DNA from: Methylobacterium sp. J-070 | GTDB lineage: Bacteria; Pseudomonadota; Alphaproteobacteria; Rhizobiales; Beijerinckiaceae | DNA length: 64,000 bases | Direction of reading: 5' to 3' | Assembly (NCBI RefSeq): GCF_022829385.1 | Contig: NZ_JAKSXX010000110.1 | Coordinates: forward strand, 1-64,000 | Part shown: one piece after another, positions 8,648 to 17,835 of the stretch | How positions within the stretch are numbered: position 1 is the stretch's first letter | Layout: each line of letters opens with the position of its first letter | Made by a program: the position numbers and the translations under genes | Notes under the pieces: generated by a model | What the model was told of the DNA's origin: nothing | What the model saw: the letters and a program-made list of their open reading frames with translations, nothing else | The model's database searches: none

Positions 8648-9172
8648 CTACGGCTTTTTTGGCGTCAACCAGTCGAATACGGACGCGAATTTATTGATGA
8701 GATACGGCGCAAACATCGTGACGCCGCCCAACAGGAAATACATGAGGTTTTTCACATCGTCAGGCTGTGGAAGCGCGCCCGTCTCACCGTATCTCTGTAG
8801 CTCGATCAGTCCAAAACCGATGTAGAGCATGAGAATAGCGATCAGTCCGATCATGGCGATGAAGCGGCTGGTGCTCGGACATAATTTGGTGATCAACACC
8901 GGCTTACCGGCGTCCAAGACTGGCTGCTTCGTGGTGTCATCGATGAGCGACACCTCCGCTTCCTCGGACAGTGCGTCGGCGAGAGACCATGTCGATGTAA
9001 GCAACGAGCTTCGGATCGTCGCGAGGCCGACAACCGTGCCGACCGCGACGATCGTCACAACGATATAGCCAAAGACTCCCGTGCTTTGGCCCGCAGATGC
9101 GTCGGCCATCGCTGGCGAGGCGGTGACGGCCAGCCACAGGACGACCCAGGATGTGCTGCCACTCCCTCTCAT
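8648..9172 (-). CDS. Small multi-span membrane protein, function unknown
   Basis: 174 residues. A signal peptide-like start (WVVLWLAVTASPAMADA) precedes three hydrophobic spans at about 33-55, 103-123 and 143-163. A soluble loop of about 45 residues (SLADALSEEAEVSLIDDT and following) sits between the first and second. I do not recognise the family. It is co-directional with and 44 bases upstream of the endolysin-like gene, so a role in exporting or triggering that enzyme, in the way of a holin, is possible. Its size and long loop are larger than most holins. Codon usage is less GC-rich than in neighbouring genes. Confidence 0.6.
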   Translation of the reverse strand: MRGSGSTSWVVLWLAVTASPAMADASAGQSTGVFGYIVVTIVAVGTVVGLATIRSSLLTSTWSLADALSEEAEVSLIDDTTKQPVLDAGKPVLITKLCPSTSRFIAMIGLIAILMLYIGFGLIELQRYGETGALPQPDDVKNLMYFLLGGVTMFAPYLINKFASVFDWLTPKKP

Positions 9173-9852
9173 CGATGAAGCCTTTCTGATAGATCCAATA
9201 CTCTAAATCGCCCTCAGATATTGCGCAAGTGAAGATTTATCCTCAAGCAAAATGACATTGCCGGAAATTTATCCGTCAAAAAAATATTTTATAAATTATT
9301 GAAAATCGTCAAATTTTGGATTGGCCGCTTCGATGATGCAGAAGATACTTTACTATTAAAATATTTGTACTTATACATACAATAATTACCAAGATTTGTT
9401 TGCGGAATATGAAAGATAAATGCCTGAAGTCAATTGTGTGCCGGCGTTCGTGAGCCGCCCCACCAAGTCCGGCGTCGTACCCGCTTGAGCGCTCGCCTCC
9501 GTCGGCGAGCGCCCGGTGTGAGCCAGGGAATCGGCCTACAGACAGGCCGAAACGGGATGCGTGAAGCGGCGTCGGATGGAGCGCATTCAGGTCCGGTAGT
9601 CCGGGCCGCTTCCTCGGTTCGCCGCACGCGCCCCGCAGAGGAGGCTCCGGCAGACGCGATCCGTTTCCGGATAGGTGGAGCGACGCAGGGCCCGGTCCGG
9701 AACCCGCCGATACGCGGCCCCCGACCGGTCGGATCACCGCTGGCGCCCTGCGCTTCGTATCGTGCTATGGCCCTGTCGGCTGGCCCAGGGGGGCACGCGG
9801 GGCGGCATCGCGGCGGCCGGCCCGTGCGGGAACAGAGTGCGGAACGGGAACG
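9173..9852. other. AT-rich leader plus intergenic stretch
   Basis: Bases about 9200-9425 are extremely AT-rich for this genome, with runs such as aaaaaaatattttataaa. They lie directly upstream of the membrane protein gene and probably hold its promoter and a silencer-binding region. The right half (9430-9852) is normal GC and holds a hairpin at 9489-9512; no gene was recognised in it. Confidence 0.6.
9489..9512. repeat. Inverted repeat
   Basis: Perfect 9-bp stem (9489-9497 with 9504-9512) and a 6-nt loop, at the boundary between the AT-rich leader and normal sequence. There is no T tract. It could be a terminator remnant or a protein site. Confidence 0.35.
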
Positions 9853-12800
9853 GTGCGTGATCTTCTGACCGCGCTGGCGGGCGCCGTCATCCTGGTTCTC
9901 GTGGCGGCGCTGGCCGTCCCGCCCTTCGTCGATTGGCAGGCCCACCGCGCCCTCGTCGACCGGGCGCTCGCCCAGTCCCTGAGCGTCCCGGTCCGGACCG
10001 ACGGCCGGATCGAGCTGCGGCTCCTGCCGTCGCCGCGGCTGCGCGTCGACCGCCTGCACCTCGGGACCGATCCGGACAGGCCGTCCCTCGACGCCCGCTT
10101 CGTCAAGGCCGAGGTCGCCCTGGCGCCGCTGCTGAAGGGCGAGATCCGCTTCACCGAGACCCGGATCGGCCGGGCCGAGATCAAGCTCCCGCTTGCCGGA
10201 CCGGACGCGGTGAAGCTGCCGGCCGATCTCGGCGAATCCCTGCGCGGGCGCGACCTCGCCATCGAGGCCCTGCACGTCCAGCAATTCCTCGTCACCACCC
10301 AGGTGCCGGCCACGGGCCGGACCGACCAGCTCTACGTGCAGGACCTGACCCTCCAGGCGCCGGCGCTGGTGGGCCCCTGGCGGGCCGAGGGGACGAGCGG
10401 CGGCCTCCCGTTCCGGGTCGTCAGCGGCACGCCGGGGCCGGACGGCCGGCTCGCCGTGAAGATCTCGGGCGGCGGCGACGCCCATCCGCGGTTCGAGGCG
10501 GATGCGCGCTTCGGCCTCGCGCCGGCCGAGGCCGGCCGGGCCGTCATGGTCGAGTCCGAGGGCACCGCCCGCCTGGTGGTCGGCCCCCCGACCCAGGCCG
10601 CGGGCGCCTACCTGCCGTTCTCCCTCGGCGGGACCTTCAAGGCCCGGGGGACCCAGGTACGGTTCGAGACCGTCGACCTCGCCCTCGATCCGGGCGGCCG
10701 CGCCCTGCGGCTGGGCGGGACCGGCCGCCTCGACCTGCGCCAGTGGCGCGCCGGCCTGACCCTGGAGGCCCGCCGCCTCGATCTCGACGCCTTCCTGGCC
10801 TCGCCCGAGGGCCAGGCCCTGATCGCCCGCGGCGCCCCCCGGTGGCCCGGGGGCCTTCCGGCCATGCTCGACGTCGACGTCACGGTCGGCAGCGCCGTGC
10901 TGGGCGGCGAGGACTGGACGAATCTCGCGCTGGCCGGGACCGTCGAGCGGGCGGGCGGGATCCTGCTGCGCCGCCTTGCGGTGACGGGCCCCGCGGGGGC
11001 GAGCCTGAGCGCCAGCGGCGAGATCGAGACGGCGCCGTTGCGGCTGACCGGCCCGGTCAGCCTGAGCGCCCCCGAGTCCGACGCCCTGGGCCGCTACCTG
11101 CGCCGCCTCGGCCTGGAGGGGCCGCTGCCCGCGCTCCTCGACGGGCGCCGGGTCGAGGCCGCCGCCGACGTGTCGGCCGCCGCCGACAGCCTGTTCCTGC
11201 GCAACCTGCGCCTGACCCTCGGGCCGGCCCGGATCAGCGGCAACGCCCGCTACACGGCCGCCGAGGCCGGCGCGCGGGGGCGGTTCGAGGCCCAGATCCG
11301 CGCGAGCGGCCTCGACATCGCCGGCCTGCCGCCCCTCGGCGCGACCCTCGGCAGCCTGGGCGACCACGACCTCGCCCTGACCCTGGAGGCCCAGGACGTC
11401 CGGTTCGGGGCGGGCAATCCCGGGACCGGCACCGTCGCGGCCCGCATCCAGTCGGACGGCGCCGGCCTCGTGGTCGACAGCCTGGACGTGACCAACCTCG
11501 CGGGGGCGAGCGCCACCCTGTCGGGCCGGATCGGCGCGGACGGGACCGGGCGCGTCTCCGGCCGCCTGAAGGCGCCGGCGGCGGCGCCGCTCCTCGGCCT
11601 GCTGGAGCGGGTCTGGGTCGGCGAGATCCGCCTGCTGCCCGCCTTCCTGCGGGACGCGCCCCTCGACCTCGCCGTCAGCCTCGACCGGGAGGGCGGCCCC
11701 GCCGAGGCCCTGCGCACGCAGGCGAAGGGCAGCGCCGGCGGCGGAACCCTCGACATGACTTTGACGAGCCGCGGCACGCGGATCGCGGGCGGGACCGCCG
11801 CCCTGACCGGTCCCCGGACGGGCGCGTGGTTCGGCCGCCCGGACATCCCCGGCCTCCGGCAGCCCGCCGCGCTGCACCTGAGCGCCGAGCGCGGGGCGGG
11901 GGGGGCGCTCGCCGTCGCGGTCGACGGCACCCTGGCAGGGCTCAGGGTCGCCACCGGGACGCCGCTCCTGATCGGGGCCGACGCCGTGCCCACGGCCGGC
12001 GCGCTACACGTCGAGACGCCCGATCTCGCCCCGTTCCTGACGCTGGCCGGGGCCGCCAACCTCCAGTCGGGCGCCTGGCCGGCGGACCTGACCGTGTCGC
12101 TCGCCGCCGACCGGGGTGCCAGCGTCGCCGACCTCGCCGGCCGGATCGCGGGCGCGGGGGTCGGCGGCACGCTCAAACGGGCGCCCGGCGGCTCCCTGAG
12201 CGGCCGCCTCACCGTCGACCGCCTGTCGCTGCCGCAGCTGGCGGCCGCCACCGTGCTGCCCGAGGCGGGAAACGGACGGTTCGGGGCGCCCGCCGCGCTC
12301 CCGACCGCCGCCCTCGACCTCCGCGTCGCCAGCCTGGATCTCGGGCACGGCCTCGCGGCGACCGATGCGGGCCTGGCCGTCGACCTCGCCGAGACCGGCC
12401 TGACCCTGCGCGATCTGAGCGGCGCCCTCGCCGGGGGGCGCATCGCGGGATCGGTCACGCTGACGCGCCTCGGGGCGGCGGCCGCCATCGCCGGATCGGG
12501 GCGCCTCGACGACGTCGCGCTCCCGGCGCTGGCCGGCGGCCCCGTCGGCGGCCGCCTGAGCGCGGACCTGCGCGTCTCCACCACCGCCGAGACCGGCCCG
12601 GGCCTCGCCGAGAACCTCTCGGGCAGCGGCACCCTCGCGCTGGCGGACCTCACCCTGCCCGGGGCCGATCCCGCGGGCCTGGGCCGCGCCCTGGCGCGGG
12701 CCGCCGAGATGGACGATCCGCTGCGCGAGGGCCGGCTCCAGGCCGTGGTCTCGGAGGAGCTCGCCAAGGGCGGCGCGCGGGCCCGCGGCCCGGCCCGCGC

Positions 12801-13305
12801 CGCCGCCACGATCGTGGGCGGCGTGCTGCGGGCCGGGCCCTTCGACATCGATCTCGGTCCGGCGCGCTGGTCGGGCAGCATCGGCTACGACCTGCGCGCC
12901 GGCCGCCTCGACGCCCGCGGGCTGCTCTCCGGCGGACCGGTGCCGCGGGGCTGGAGCGCGGGGCCGCCGGCGGTCCAGCTCGGCCTGACCGGGGCGCTCG
13001 CCGCGCCCGAGCGGACCCTCGACGTCGGCGCCCTGTCGAACGGGCTCGCGGCCTTCGTGCTGCAGCGCGAGTTGGAATCGATCGAACTCACGGAGGCCGA
13101 CCAGGTCGAGCGGCAGCGCCGCCGCAACCGGATCGAGATGGACAGGGCGCGGGCCGCGGCGCTCAAGGCGTCGGCCGAGAAGGCCGCCGCCGAGAAGGCT
13201 GCCGCCGACAGGGCCGCCGAGGAGGCGGCGCGCCGGACGCGGATCCTCGGGGAGGGCGCATCCGGTGGCCCGGAGGGCGCGCAGCCGCCCGCGGCCAAGC
13301 CGTGA
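9853..13305 (+). CDS. AsmA-like envelope protein, very large
   Basis: 1150 residues from a GTG (RDLLTALAGAVILVL). An N-terminal membrane anchor (about residues 4-26) ends in VPPFVDWQAHRALVDRALAQ, the usual start of AsmA proteins. A very long region follows in which repeated beta-rich units with L.L...R.DLR...AGL patterns alternate with Gly/Ala turns, as in the repeating beta-groove fold of AsmA/TamB relatives. The last 80 residues are an Ala/Lys/Glu-rich helix (EKAAAEKAAADRAAEEAARR). AsmA proteins sit in the inner membrane facing the periplasm and are thought to help lipid transport or outer-membrane assembly. Monocistronic; converges with the peptidase gene. Confidence 0.85.
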   Translation: MRDLLTALAGAVILVLVAALAVPPFVDWQAHRALVDRALAQSLSVPVRTDGRIELRLLPSPRLRVDRLHLGTDPDRPSLDARFVKAEVALAPLLKGEIRFTETRIGRAEIKLPLAGPDAVKLPADLGESLRGRDLAIEALHVQQFLVTTQVPATGRTDQLYVQDLTLQAPALVGPWRAEGTSGGLPFRVVSGTPGPDGRLAVKISGGGDAHPRFEADARFGLAPAEAGRAVMVESEGTARLVVGPPTQAAGAYLPFSLGGTFKARGTQVRFETVDLALDPGGRALRLGGTGRLDLRQWRAGLTLEARRLDLDAFLASPEGQALIARGAPRWPGGLPAMLDVDVTVGSAVLGGEDWTNLALAGTVERAGGILLRRLAVTGPAGASLSASGEIETAPLRLTGPVSLSAPESDALGRYLRRLGLEGPLPALLDGRRVEAAADVSAAADSLFLRNLRLTLGPARISGNARYTAAEAGARGRFEAQIRASGLDIAGLPPLGATLGSLGDHDLALTLEAQDVRFGAGNPGTGTVAARIQSDGAGLVVDSLDVTNLAGASATLSGRIGADGTGRVSGRLKAPAAAPLLGLLERVWVGEIRLLPAFLRDAPLDLAVSLDREGGPAEALRTQAKGSAGGGTLDMTLTSRGTRIAGGTAALTGPRTGAWFGRPDIPGLRQPAALHLSAERGAGGALAVAVDGTLAGLRVATGTPLLIGADAVPTAGALHVETPDLAPFLTLAGAANLQSGAWPADLTVSLAADRGASVADLAGRIAGAGVGGTLKRAPGGSLSGRLTVDRLSLPQLAAATVLPEAGNGRFGAPAALPTAALDLRVASLDLGHGLAATDAGLAVDLAETGLTLRDLSGALAGGRIAGSVTLTRLGAAAAIAGSGRLDDVALPALAGGPVGGRLSADLRVSTTAETGPGLAENLSGSGTLALADLTLPGADPAGLGRALARAAEMDDPLREGRLQAVVSEELAKGGARARGPARAAATIVGGVLRAGPFDIDLGPARWSGSIGYDLRAGRLDARGLLSGGPVPRGWSAGPPAVQLGLTGALAAPERTLDVGALSNGLAAFVLQRELESIELTEADQVERQRRRNRIEMDRARAAALKASAEKAAAEKAAADRAAEEAARRTRILGEGASGGPEGAQPPAAKP

Positions 13306-13357
13306 GGGGCCGTTCGACCCCGTGACAGCGGTCGAATCGCGCCCGTCGCGCCGTCAT

Positions 13358-13399
13358 CGCGCCGGCAGCGGCGCGACCCCGTGCTCCGCTGCCGGCGCG
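13358..13399. terminator. Strong hairpin between convergent genes
   Basis: Perfect 14-bp GC-rich stem (13358-13371 with 13386-13399) and a 14-nt loop, placed between the AsmA-like stop and the peptidase stop, whose TAG begins right after the right arm. It probably terminates in both directions, although no T tract follows. Confidence 0.6.
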
Positions 13400-13400
13400 C

Positions 13401-15536
13401 CTAGGCCTTCCCCACCGCCGCGAGGGCGAAGGCGTAGATCAGCGCCACCTCCTCCAGCCGGTCGAAGCGGCCGGCGGCGCCGCCGTGGCCGGCCTCCATG
13501 TTGATCCGCAGCAGCACCGGGCCGCCCCCCGTCATGGTGGCGCGCAGCCGCGCCACCCATTTGGCCGGTTCCCAGTAGGTCACCCGCGGGTCCGTGAGGC
13601 CGCCGAGCGCCAGGATCGCCGGGTAGTCCTTGGCGGCGACGTTGTCGTAGGGCGAGTACGACAGGATCGTCCGGAAGGCGGCCTCGCTCTCGGCCGGGTT
13701 GCCCCATTCGGGCCATTCCGGCGGGGTCAGCGGCAGTTCCGCGTCGAGCATGGTGTTGAGCACGTCGACGAAGGGCACGTCGGCGACGATGCCGGCGAAC
13801 AGCTCCGGCGCCATGTTGGCCACCGCCCCCATCAGCATGCCGCCCGCGGAGCCGCCATGGGCGACGATCCGCTTCTCGGCGGTGCAGCCGGCCGCGATCA
13901 GCGCCCGCGCGCAGGCGATGAAGTCCGTGAAGGTGTTGGGCTTCCTCTCGCGCTTGCCGTCGAGATACCAGCGCCAGCCCTTCTCGGTGCCGCCGCGGAT
14001 ATGCGCGATGGCGTAGACGAAGCCGCGGTCGACGAGGCTCAGGAGATTGGTGCGGAACCCCGCCGGCATCAGCGTCCCGTAGGAGCCGTAGCCGTAGAGC
14101 AGGAGCGGCGCGCTGCCGTCGAGGGCGAGGTCCCGCCGGTGCAGCAGCGAGATCGGCACCTGCTCGCCGTCCGGCGCGGTGGCGAAGAGCCGGCGCGTCA
14201 CGTAGGCGGCGGGGTCGTGCCCGCTCGGCACCGCTTGCCGCTTGCGCAGGGTCCGCGCCCGGCTGCCGCAATCGTAGTCCCAGGTCTCGGACGGCGTCGT
14301 CATCGACGCGTAGACGAAGCGGATCGTCGCCGTGTCGAAGGCGAGGCCGGCGCGCAGGCCCAGCGAATAGGCCTCCTCGTCGAAGGCGACCGGATGCTCC
14401 ACGCCGTCGCCGAGGTCGCGCACCACGATCCGCGGCCGGGCGTTCTCGATCTCCAGCCGGACCAGATGGTCGGCCAGCAGGTGCAGGTGGCGGATCATCA
14501 CCCCCGGCCGGTGCGGCACGAGGTCGGTCCAGTTGGCCCGGCCCGGATCGTCGAGGGGCGCGGTGACGATCTTGAAGTCCTCGGCCCCGTCGGCGTTGGT
14601 CCGGATGTACAGGCGGTCGCCGCGATGCTCGACCCCGTAGATCAGCAGCGGCTCCCGGGGGTGCACGAGGCGAAGCTCGGCGCCCTCCGCGTGCCGGTCG
14701 AGCAGCCGGACCTCGGAGGTCTCGTGGTCGCTGGCCGTCACGTCGAGGAAGGCGCCGGACTGCGTCTTGCCGATATGGACGAAGTAGCCGGCATCCGGCT
14801 CCGCGTAGACCGTCTCGTCCGCGCTCTGCGCGGTGCCGACCCGGTGGCGCATGACCTTGGCGGGCCGGTGGTTGGCGTCGAGCGCCACGTACCAGAAGCT
14901 CTCGCCGTCCGCCGCCCAGACCGCCTCGCCGGAGGTCGCCTCGACCCGGTCGTCGCGGTCGAGGCCGGTGGCGATGTCGCGCACCCGGAGCGTGTAGAGT
15001 TCCGAGCCCTTGGTGTCGGCGCTCCAGGCGAGCCGGGCATGGTCGTCGGAATGCGCCGCGGCGGCGATCTCGAAGAACGGCAGGCCCTCGCCCTCGCGGT
15101 CGCCGTCGATGAGGATCGTCTCGTCCGGGTCCGGCCCGGATTCGGGGACGTCGGGCGCGGTCGCCGGACGCCGGCAGATCAGCGGGTGCTGCCCGCCCTC
15201 CCGGTGGCGCGTGTAGTAGGCGAACGGCCCGTCGGGCTCCGGGACGCCGCTCTCGTCCTCCTGGATCCGCCCGCGCATCTCGGCGACCAGCTGCCGGCGC
15301 AGCGCCGCGCCGCCTTCCAGGGCCCGCTCGGCGAAGGCGTTCTCGGCCTTCAGGTAGGCGGCGATGTCGTCGGGCAGCGCGGCAGGGTCCTTAAGCACCG
15401 TCTGCCAGTTCTCGGCCTTCAGCCAGGCATAGGGGTCGGTGATCTCCCGCCCGTGGACGCTGAAGCGCCGCGGCCGGACCTCTGCGACCGGCGCGCCGAT
15501 TGGTTGAGCGAGCAGGCCGTGGCCGATCTCCGTCAT
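13401..15536 (-). CDS. ptrB: Oligopeptidase B (prolyl oligopeptidase family S9A)
   Basis: 711 residues, the usual length. A beta-propeller covers about 20-430 and starts with DPYAWLKAEN. The alpha/beta hydrolase domain follows, with LLYGYGSYG, the HIRGGTEKGWRWYLDGK segment, nucleophile motif GGSAGG (Ser563), Asp649 in GLTDPRV and His684 in EAGHGG. All three triad residues are therefore present. The family cleaves after Arg/Lys in short peptides. There is no signal peptide, so it is cytoplasmic or periplasmic by an unusual route. GGGAGA precedes the ATG. Single gene. Confidence 0.93.
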   Translation of the reverse strand: MTEIGHGLLAQPIGAPVAEVRPRRFSVHGREITDPYAWLKAENWQTVLKDPAALPDDIAAYLKAENAFAERALEGGAALRRQLVAEMRGRIQEDESGVPEPDGPFAYYTRHREGGQHPLICRRPATAPDVPESGPDPDETILIDGDREGEGLPFFEIAAAAHSDDHARLAWSADTKGSELYTLRVRDIATGLDRDDRVEATSGEAVWAADGESFWYVALDANHRPAKVMRHRVGTAQSADETVYAEPDAGYFVHIGKTQSGAFLDVTASDHETSEVRLLDRHAEGAELRLVHPREPLLIYGVEHRGDRLYIRTNADGAEDFKIVTAPLDDPGRANWTDLVPHRPGVMIRHLHLLADHLVRLEIENARPRIVVRDLGDGVEHPVAFDEEAYSLGLRAGLAFDTATIRFVYASMTTPSETWDYDCGSRARTLRKRQAVPSGHDPAAYVTRRLFATAPDGEQVPISLLHRRDLALDGSAPLLLYGYGSYGTLMPAGFRTNLLSLVDRGFVYAIAHIRGGTEKGWRWYLDGKRERKPNTFTDFIACARALIAAGCTAEKRIVAHGGSAGGMLMGAVANMAPELFAGIVADVPFVDVLNTMLDAELPLTPPEWPEWGNPAESEAAFRTILSYSPYDNVAAKDYPAILALGGLTDPRVTYWEPAKWVARLRATMTGGGPVLLRINMEAGHGGAAGRFDRLEEVALIYAFALAAVGKA

Positions 15537-15832
15537 CGTGTCTCCCGTCGGGTCCCGTCACGTTCGGGTGAGGGGGTGTGTCCCGCCGGGGGCGCGGATG
15601 CAAGACGGCGCGACGCGGGACTGCGGGCAAACGCGCGCGTCGCGGAACCCGGGAACCGGACGGATCGCCGGGCCCGGCCCCTGCGCCGGCAGCGGTTCCG
15701 GACCCCGGGCCAGCCTCCGGCCCCCGGAATGGCGGCGCCCGGTTCGGCCGCGGGAGCCCGCACCGAGATCAGGCGTTGATTCGCGGGCGGTGGCGTCGAT
15801 CGTGGCCGCCGGTCCGATTCCGAGGTGCCGAC

Positions 15833-16048
15833 ATGGTCGCGATCCCCACCCCGCAGGACGCCGATCCCGCAGCGGATCTGGAGCGGATGAACGCGATGCT
15901 GGCCGATTGGGCCGCGCGCTCCGCCGTCACCAGCACGGCCCTGATCGATCGATTCGAGGCGATGGGCTACGAGATCCGCGGCAAGCCGGAGGACGAGATC
16001 GCCGAGATCCTCCGCCGGCCGCCGACGCGCGGCGCTGCGGCAGGATAG
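15833..16048 (+). CDS. Small hypothetical protein
   Basis: 71 residues from an ATG with GAGGTG seven bases upstream. An acidic, helical sequence (LERMNAMLADWAARSAV, then FEAMGYEIRGKPEDEIAEIL) ends in RRPPTRG. The composition and period-3 GC look coding. The EIRGKPEDEIAEILRRPPT end resembles short unnamed proteins of Methylobacterium. It precedes the DUF6456 gene by about 90 bases. No function can be proposed. Confidence 0.55.
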   Translation: MVAIPTPQDADPAADLERMNAMLADWAARSAVTSTALIDRFEAMGYEIRGKPEDEIAEILRRPPTRGAAAG

Positions 16049-16140
16049 CTGTGGGTTGTAGGTAAATATACCTTGACGCGCCGGATTTTCCTGAGAGGAT
16101 GAGGGCTTGCGCGTCAGGCCCCACAACATTGGAACAAATC

Positions 16141-16989
16141 ATGAACGTCTTGACCGGAGCCGGGGCTGCCGAGTCCGGCCGGCGCAAGCGCGGCCGCCGC
16201 GCCACCGGGGACCTTCCGGCGGAGGCATCCCGCCTGCTGGCGCGGCTCGGCGCCGCGGGCGCCTACGCGCGGCCCGATCCCCTCGGGGAGGAGGCCCTGG
16301 TGGTCCGGCAGGGGGGCGACGGGATCTCGGTGGGCGGCGGCCGCTTCGCGACGGCGTCGGGCCGGGTCCTCACGGCGGCCGATCTGGCGGCGTGGGACGC
16401 CGCCGGCACGCGCCTGACGATCAGCGCCGCCGGACGGGCGCGCCTGCGGCGCCAGGCGATGCCGGGCGATCTGGCCTACGCGGCCCAGCACCACGACCTC
16501 GACGTCGCGGAGGGCGAAGCCGGTCCGGTCGTGCGCAACGCGTCGGAGAGCCCCCTGGCCTGGATGGCGCGCCGGCGCGACCGGGACGGCGCGCCGCTGC
16601 TCGACGCGGCCTCCTTCGAGGCCGGAGAACGGCTGCGCAGCGACATGACCACCGCGGCGTTGCTGCCCCGGATGGGCAGCACTCTCGGCGCCCCCCGGGT
16701 CGACGGCGGCGGACCGCGCGATCCGGCCTCCGCGGCCGACCACGTGATCGCGGCCCGGCAACGGGTGCGCGGCGCCCTCGACGCGGTCGGGAGCGACCTG
16801 TCGGGCCTGCTGATCGACCTCTGCGGGTTCCTCAAGGGGCTCGAGCGGATCGAGGCCGAGCGGCGCTGGCCGGCCCGGTCGGCCAAGGTCGTGGCGCGCA
16901 TCGCGCTGGGGCGGCTGGCCGAGCATTACGGGCTGGAGCGGGAGGCCACGGGGCCCGAGCGGGCGCGCCTGCGCCTGTGGCGGGGGTGA
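16141..16989 (+). CDS. DUF6456 domain protein, possible DNA-binding regulator
   Basis: 282 residues from MNVLTGAGAAE. Residues 1-70 are basic (RRKRGRRATGDLP) with a possible winged-helix-like start LARLGAAGAYARPDP. The C-terminal 140 residues carry the DUF6456 hallmarks ESPLAWMARRRDRDGAPLL, FEAGERLRSDMT, VRGALDAVGSDLSGLLIDLC and WPARSAKVVARIALGRLAEHYGL. The last part looks like a helix-turn-helix. This family is widespread in Rhizobiales and of unknown target. TTGACG at 16073-16078 could be part of its promoter. Single gene, converging with a receiver gene. Confidence 0.75.
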   Translation: MNVLTGAGAAESGRRKRGRRATGDLPAEASRLLARLGAAGAYARPDPLGEEALVVRQGGDGISVGGGRFATASGRVLTAADLAAWDAAGTRLTISAAGRARLRRQAMPGDLAYAAQHHDLDVAEGEAGPVVRNASESPLAWMARRRDRDGAPLLDAASFEAGERLRSDMTTAALLPRMGSTLGAPRVDGGGPRDPASAADHVIAARQRVRGALDAVGSDLSGLLIDLCGFLKGLERIEAERRWPARSAKVVARIALGRLAEHYGLEREATGPERARLRLWRG

Positions 16990-17067
16990 CGGCCGGTCGG
17001 ACGGCGTCGCGTCCCCGTGTGCGGAGCCCGGTCGGGCGATCGGGCGTGCCGGACTGGGGCGCGGCGG

Positions 17068-17556
17068 TCAGGTCTTGTCCGGCTCCGTCGTGGGCGCGGC
17101 GACAGCCCCCACGCCGTTGCCGACCTCCGTTCCCGTATGGGGCGGTACACCGCTCGGCAGCAGGGGCGCGGCGGCCGGCTCCTCCCAGATCTCTCCGAGG
17201 CCGGCTTCGACCTCCTGGATGAGGTCCGCGAAGTCGTACGGCTTGCTGAGCAGGCGTGTCCCAGGCGGCAACGCGCGCTTCAGATCCGCGCCGGCTCCCG
17301 AGGTGACGATGATGCCGACGGCGGGCCAACGCTGATGAACCATGTGGGCCAGGGCGACGCCATCGCCCACGATGCGCCGCCCGGTGATCAGCACGCGCAC
17401 GTCGTCATTCTCCTCGAGCACCGCCAGCGCCTCGGCGGCCGTGCGCACCTCGATGGCCCGAAAGCCCAGATCGCTCAGCATGTCGGCCGTGACCATACGG
17501 ACGACCCGATCCGCTTCCGCGATGAGGATGGCTATGGGCCTGTTGTCGGCGATCAC
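17068..17556 (-). CDS. Receiver-like protein lacking the phosphorylation site
   Basis: 162 residues from a GTG at 17554-17556 (IADNRPIAILIAEADRVVR), with GGGAGA ten bases upstream. The fold of a CheY-like receiver is kept: acidic N-terminal pair (EAD), ILVTSG-like strand (IIVTSGAG) and Lys105 in LLSKPYD. The strand that should end in the phospho-acceptor Asp reads RVLITGRR, with Gly59 at that position. It should therefore not be phosphorylated normally. A paralogue at the end of the window keeps the Asp. A 40-residue acidic, Pro/Thr-rich tail follows the domain. Output partner unknown. Confidence 0.7.
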   Translation of the reverse strand: MIADNRPIAILIAEADRVVRMVTADMLSDLGFRAIEVRTAAEALAVLEENDDVRVLITGRRIVGDGVALAHMVHQRWPAVGIIVTSGAGADLKRALPPGTRLLSKPYDFADLIQEVEAGLGEIWEEPAAAPLLPSGVPPHTGTEVGNGVGAVAAPTTEPDKT

Positions 17557-17835
17557 CGCATGTTCTCCCGATCTCAGACTTACCGTCGTCAGGACGAGGA
17601 GCTTCGGAGCACTCCGGCATGGCGATGTCGCTGTTCTCCGGATGCCGGAGCGCGTCGCCATCCTATCTCACCGGGCGCAGGGTGCCTAATCGGCGCCCCC
17701 ATCCCTCGACCGGTCGGCGCGCCCTTCAGCCGCTCTGGATTAGGCCGAAGGCCGAATTGTCGACCCTGCGCCGCATCACGAACGGCTTGGCACGGACCGT
17801 CGGCACCCTTGCGGCTTTCGCCTTGGCCTCGCCGT

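Noticed and set aside
9309..9737. 142-codon minus-strand frame across the AT-rich leader
   Set aside because: It bridges two regions of opposite base composition, has no domain and no ribosome site, and its hydrophobic end comes from translated AT-rich DNA.
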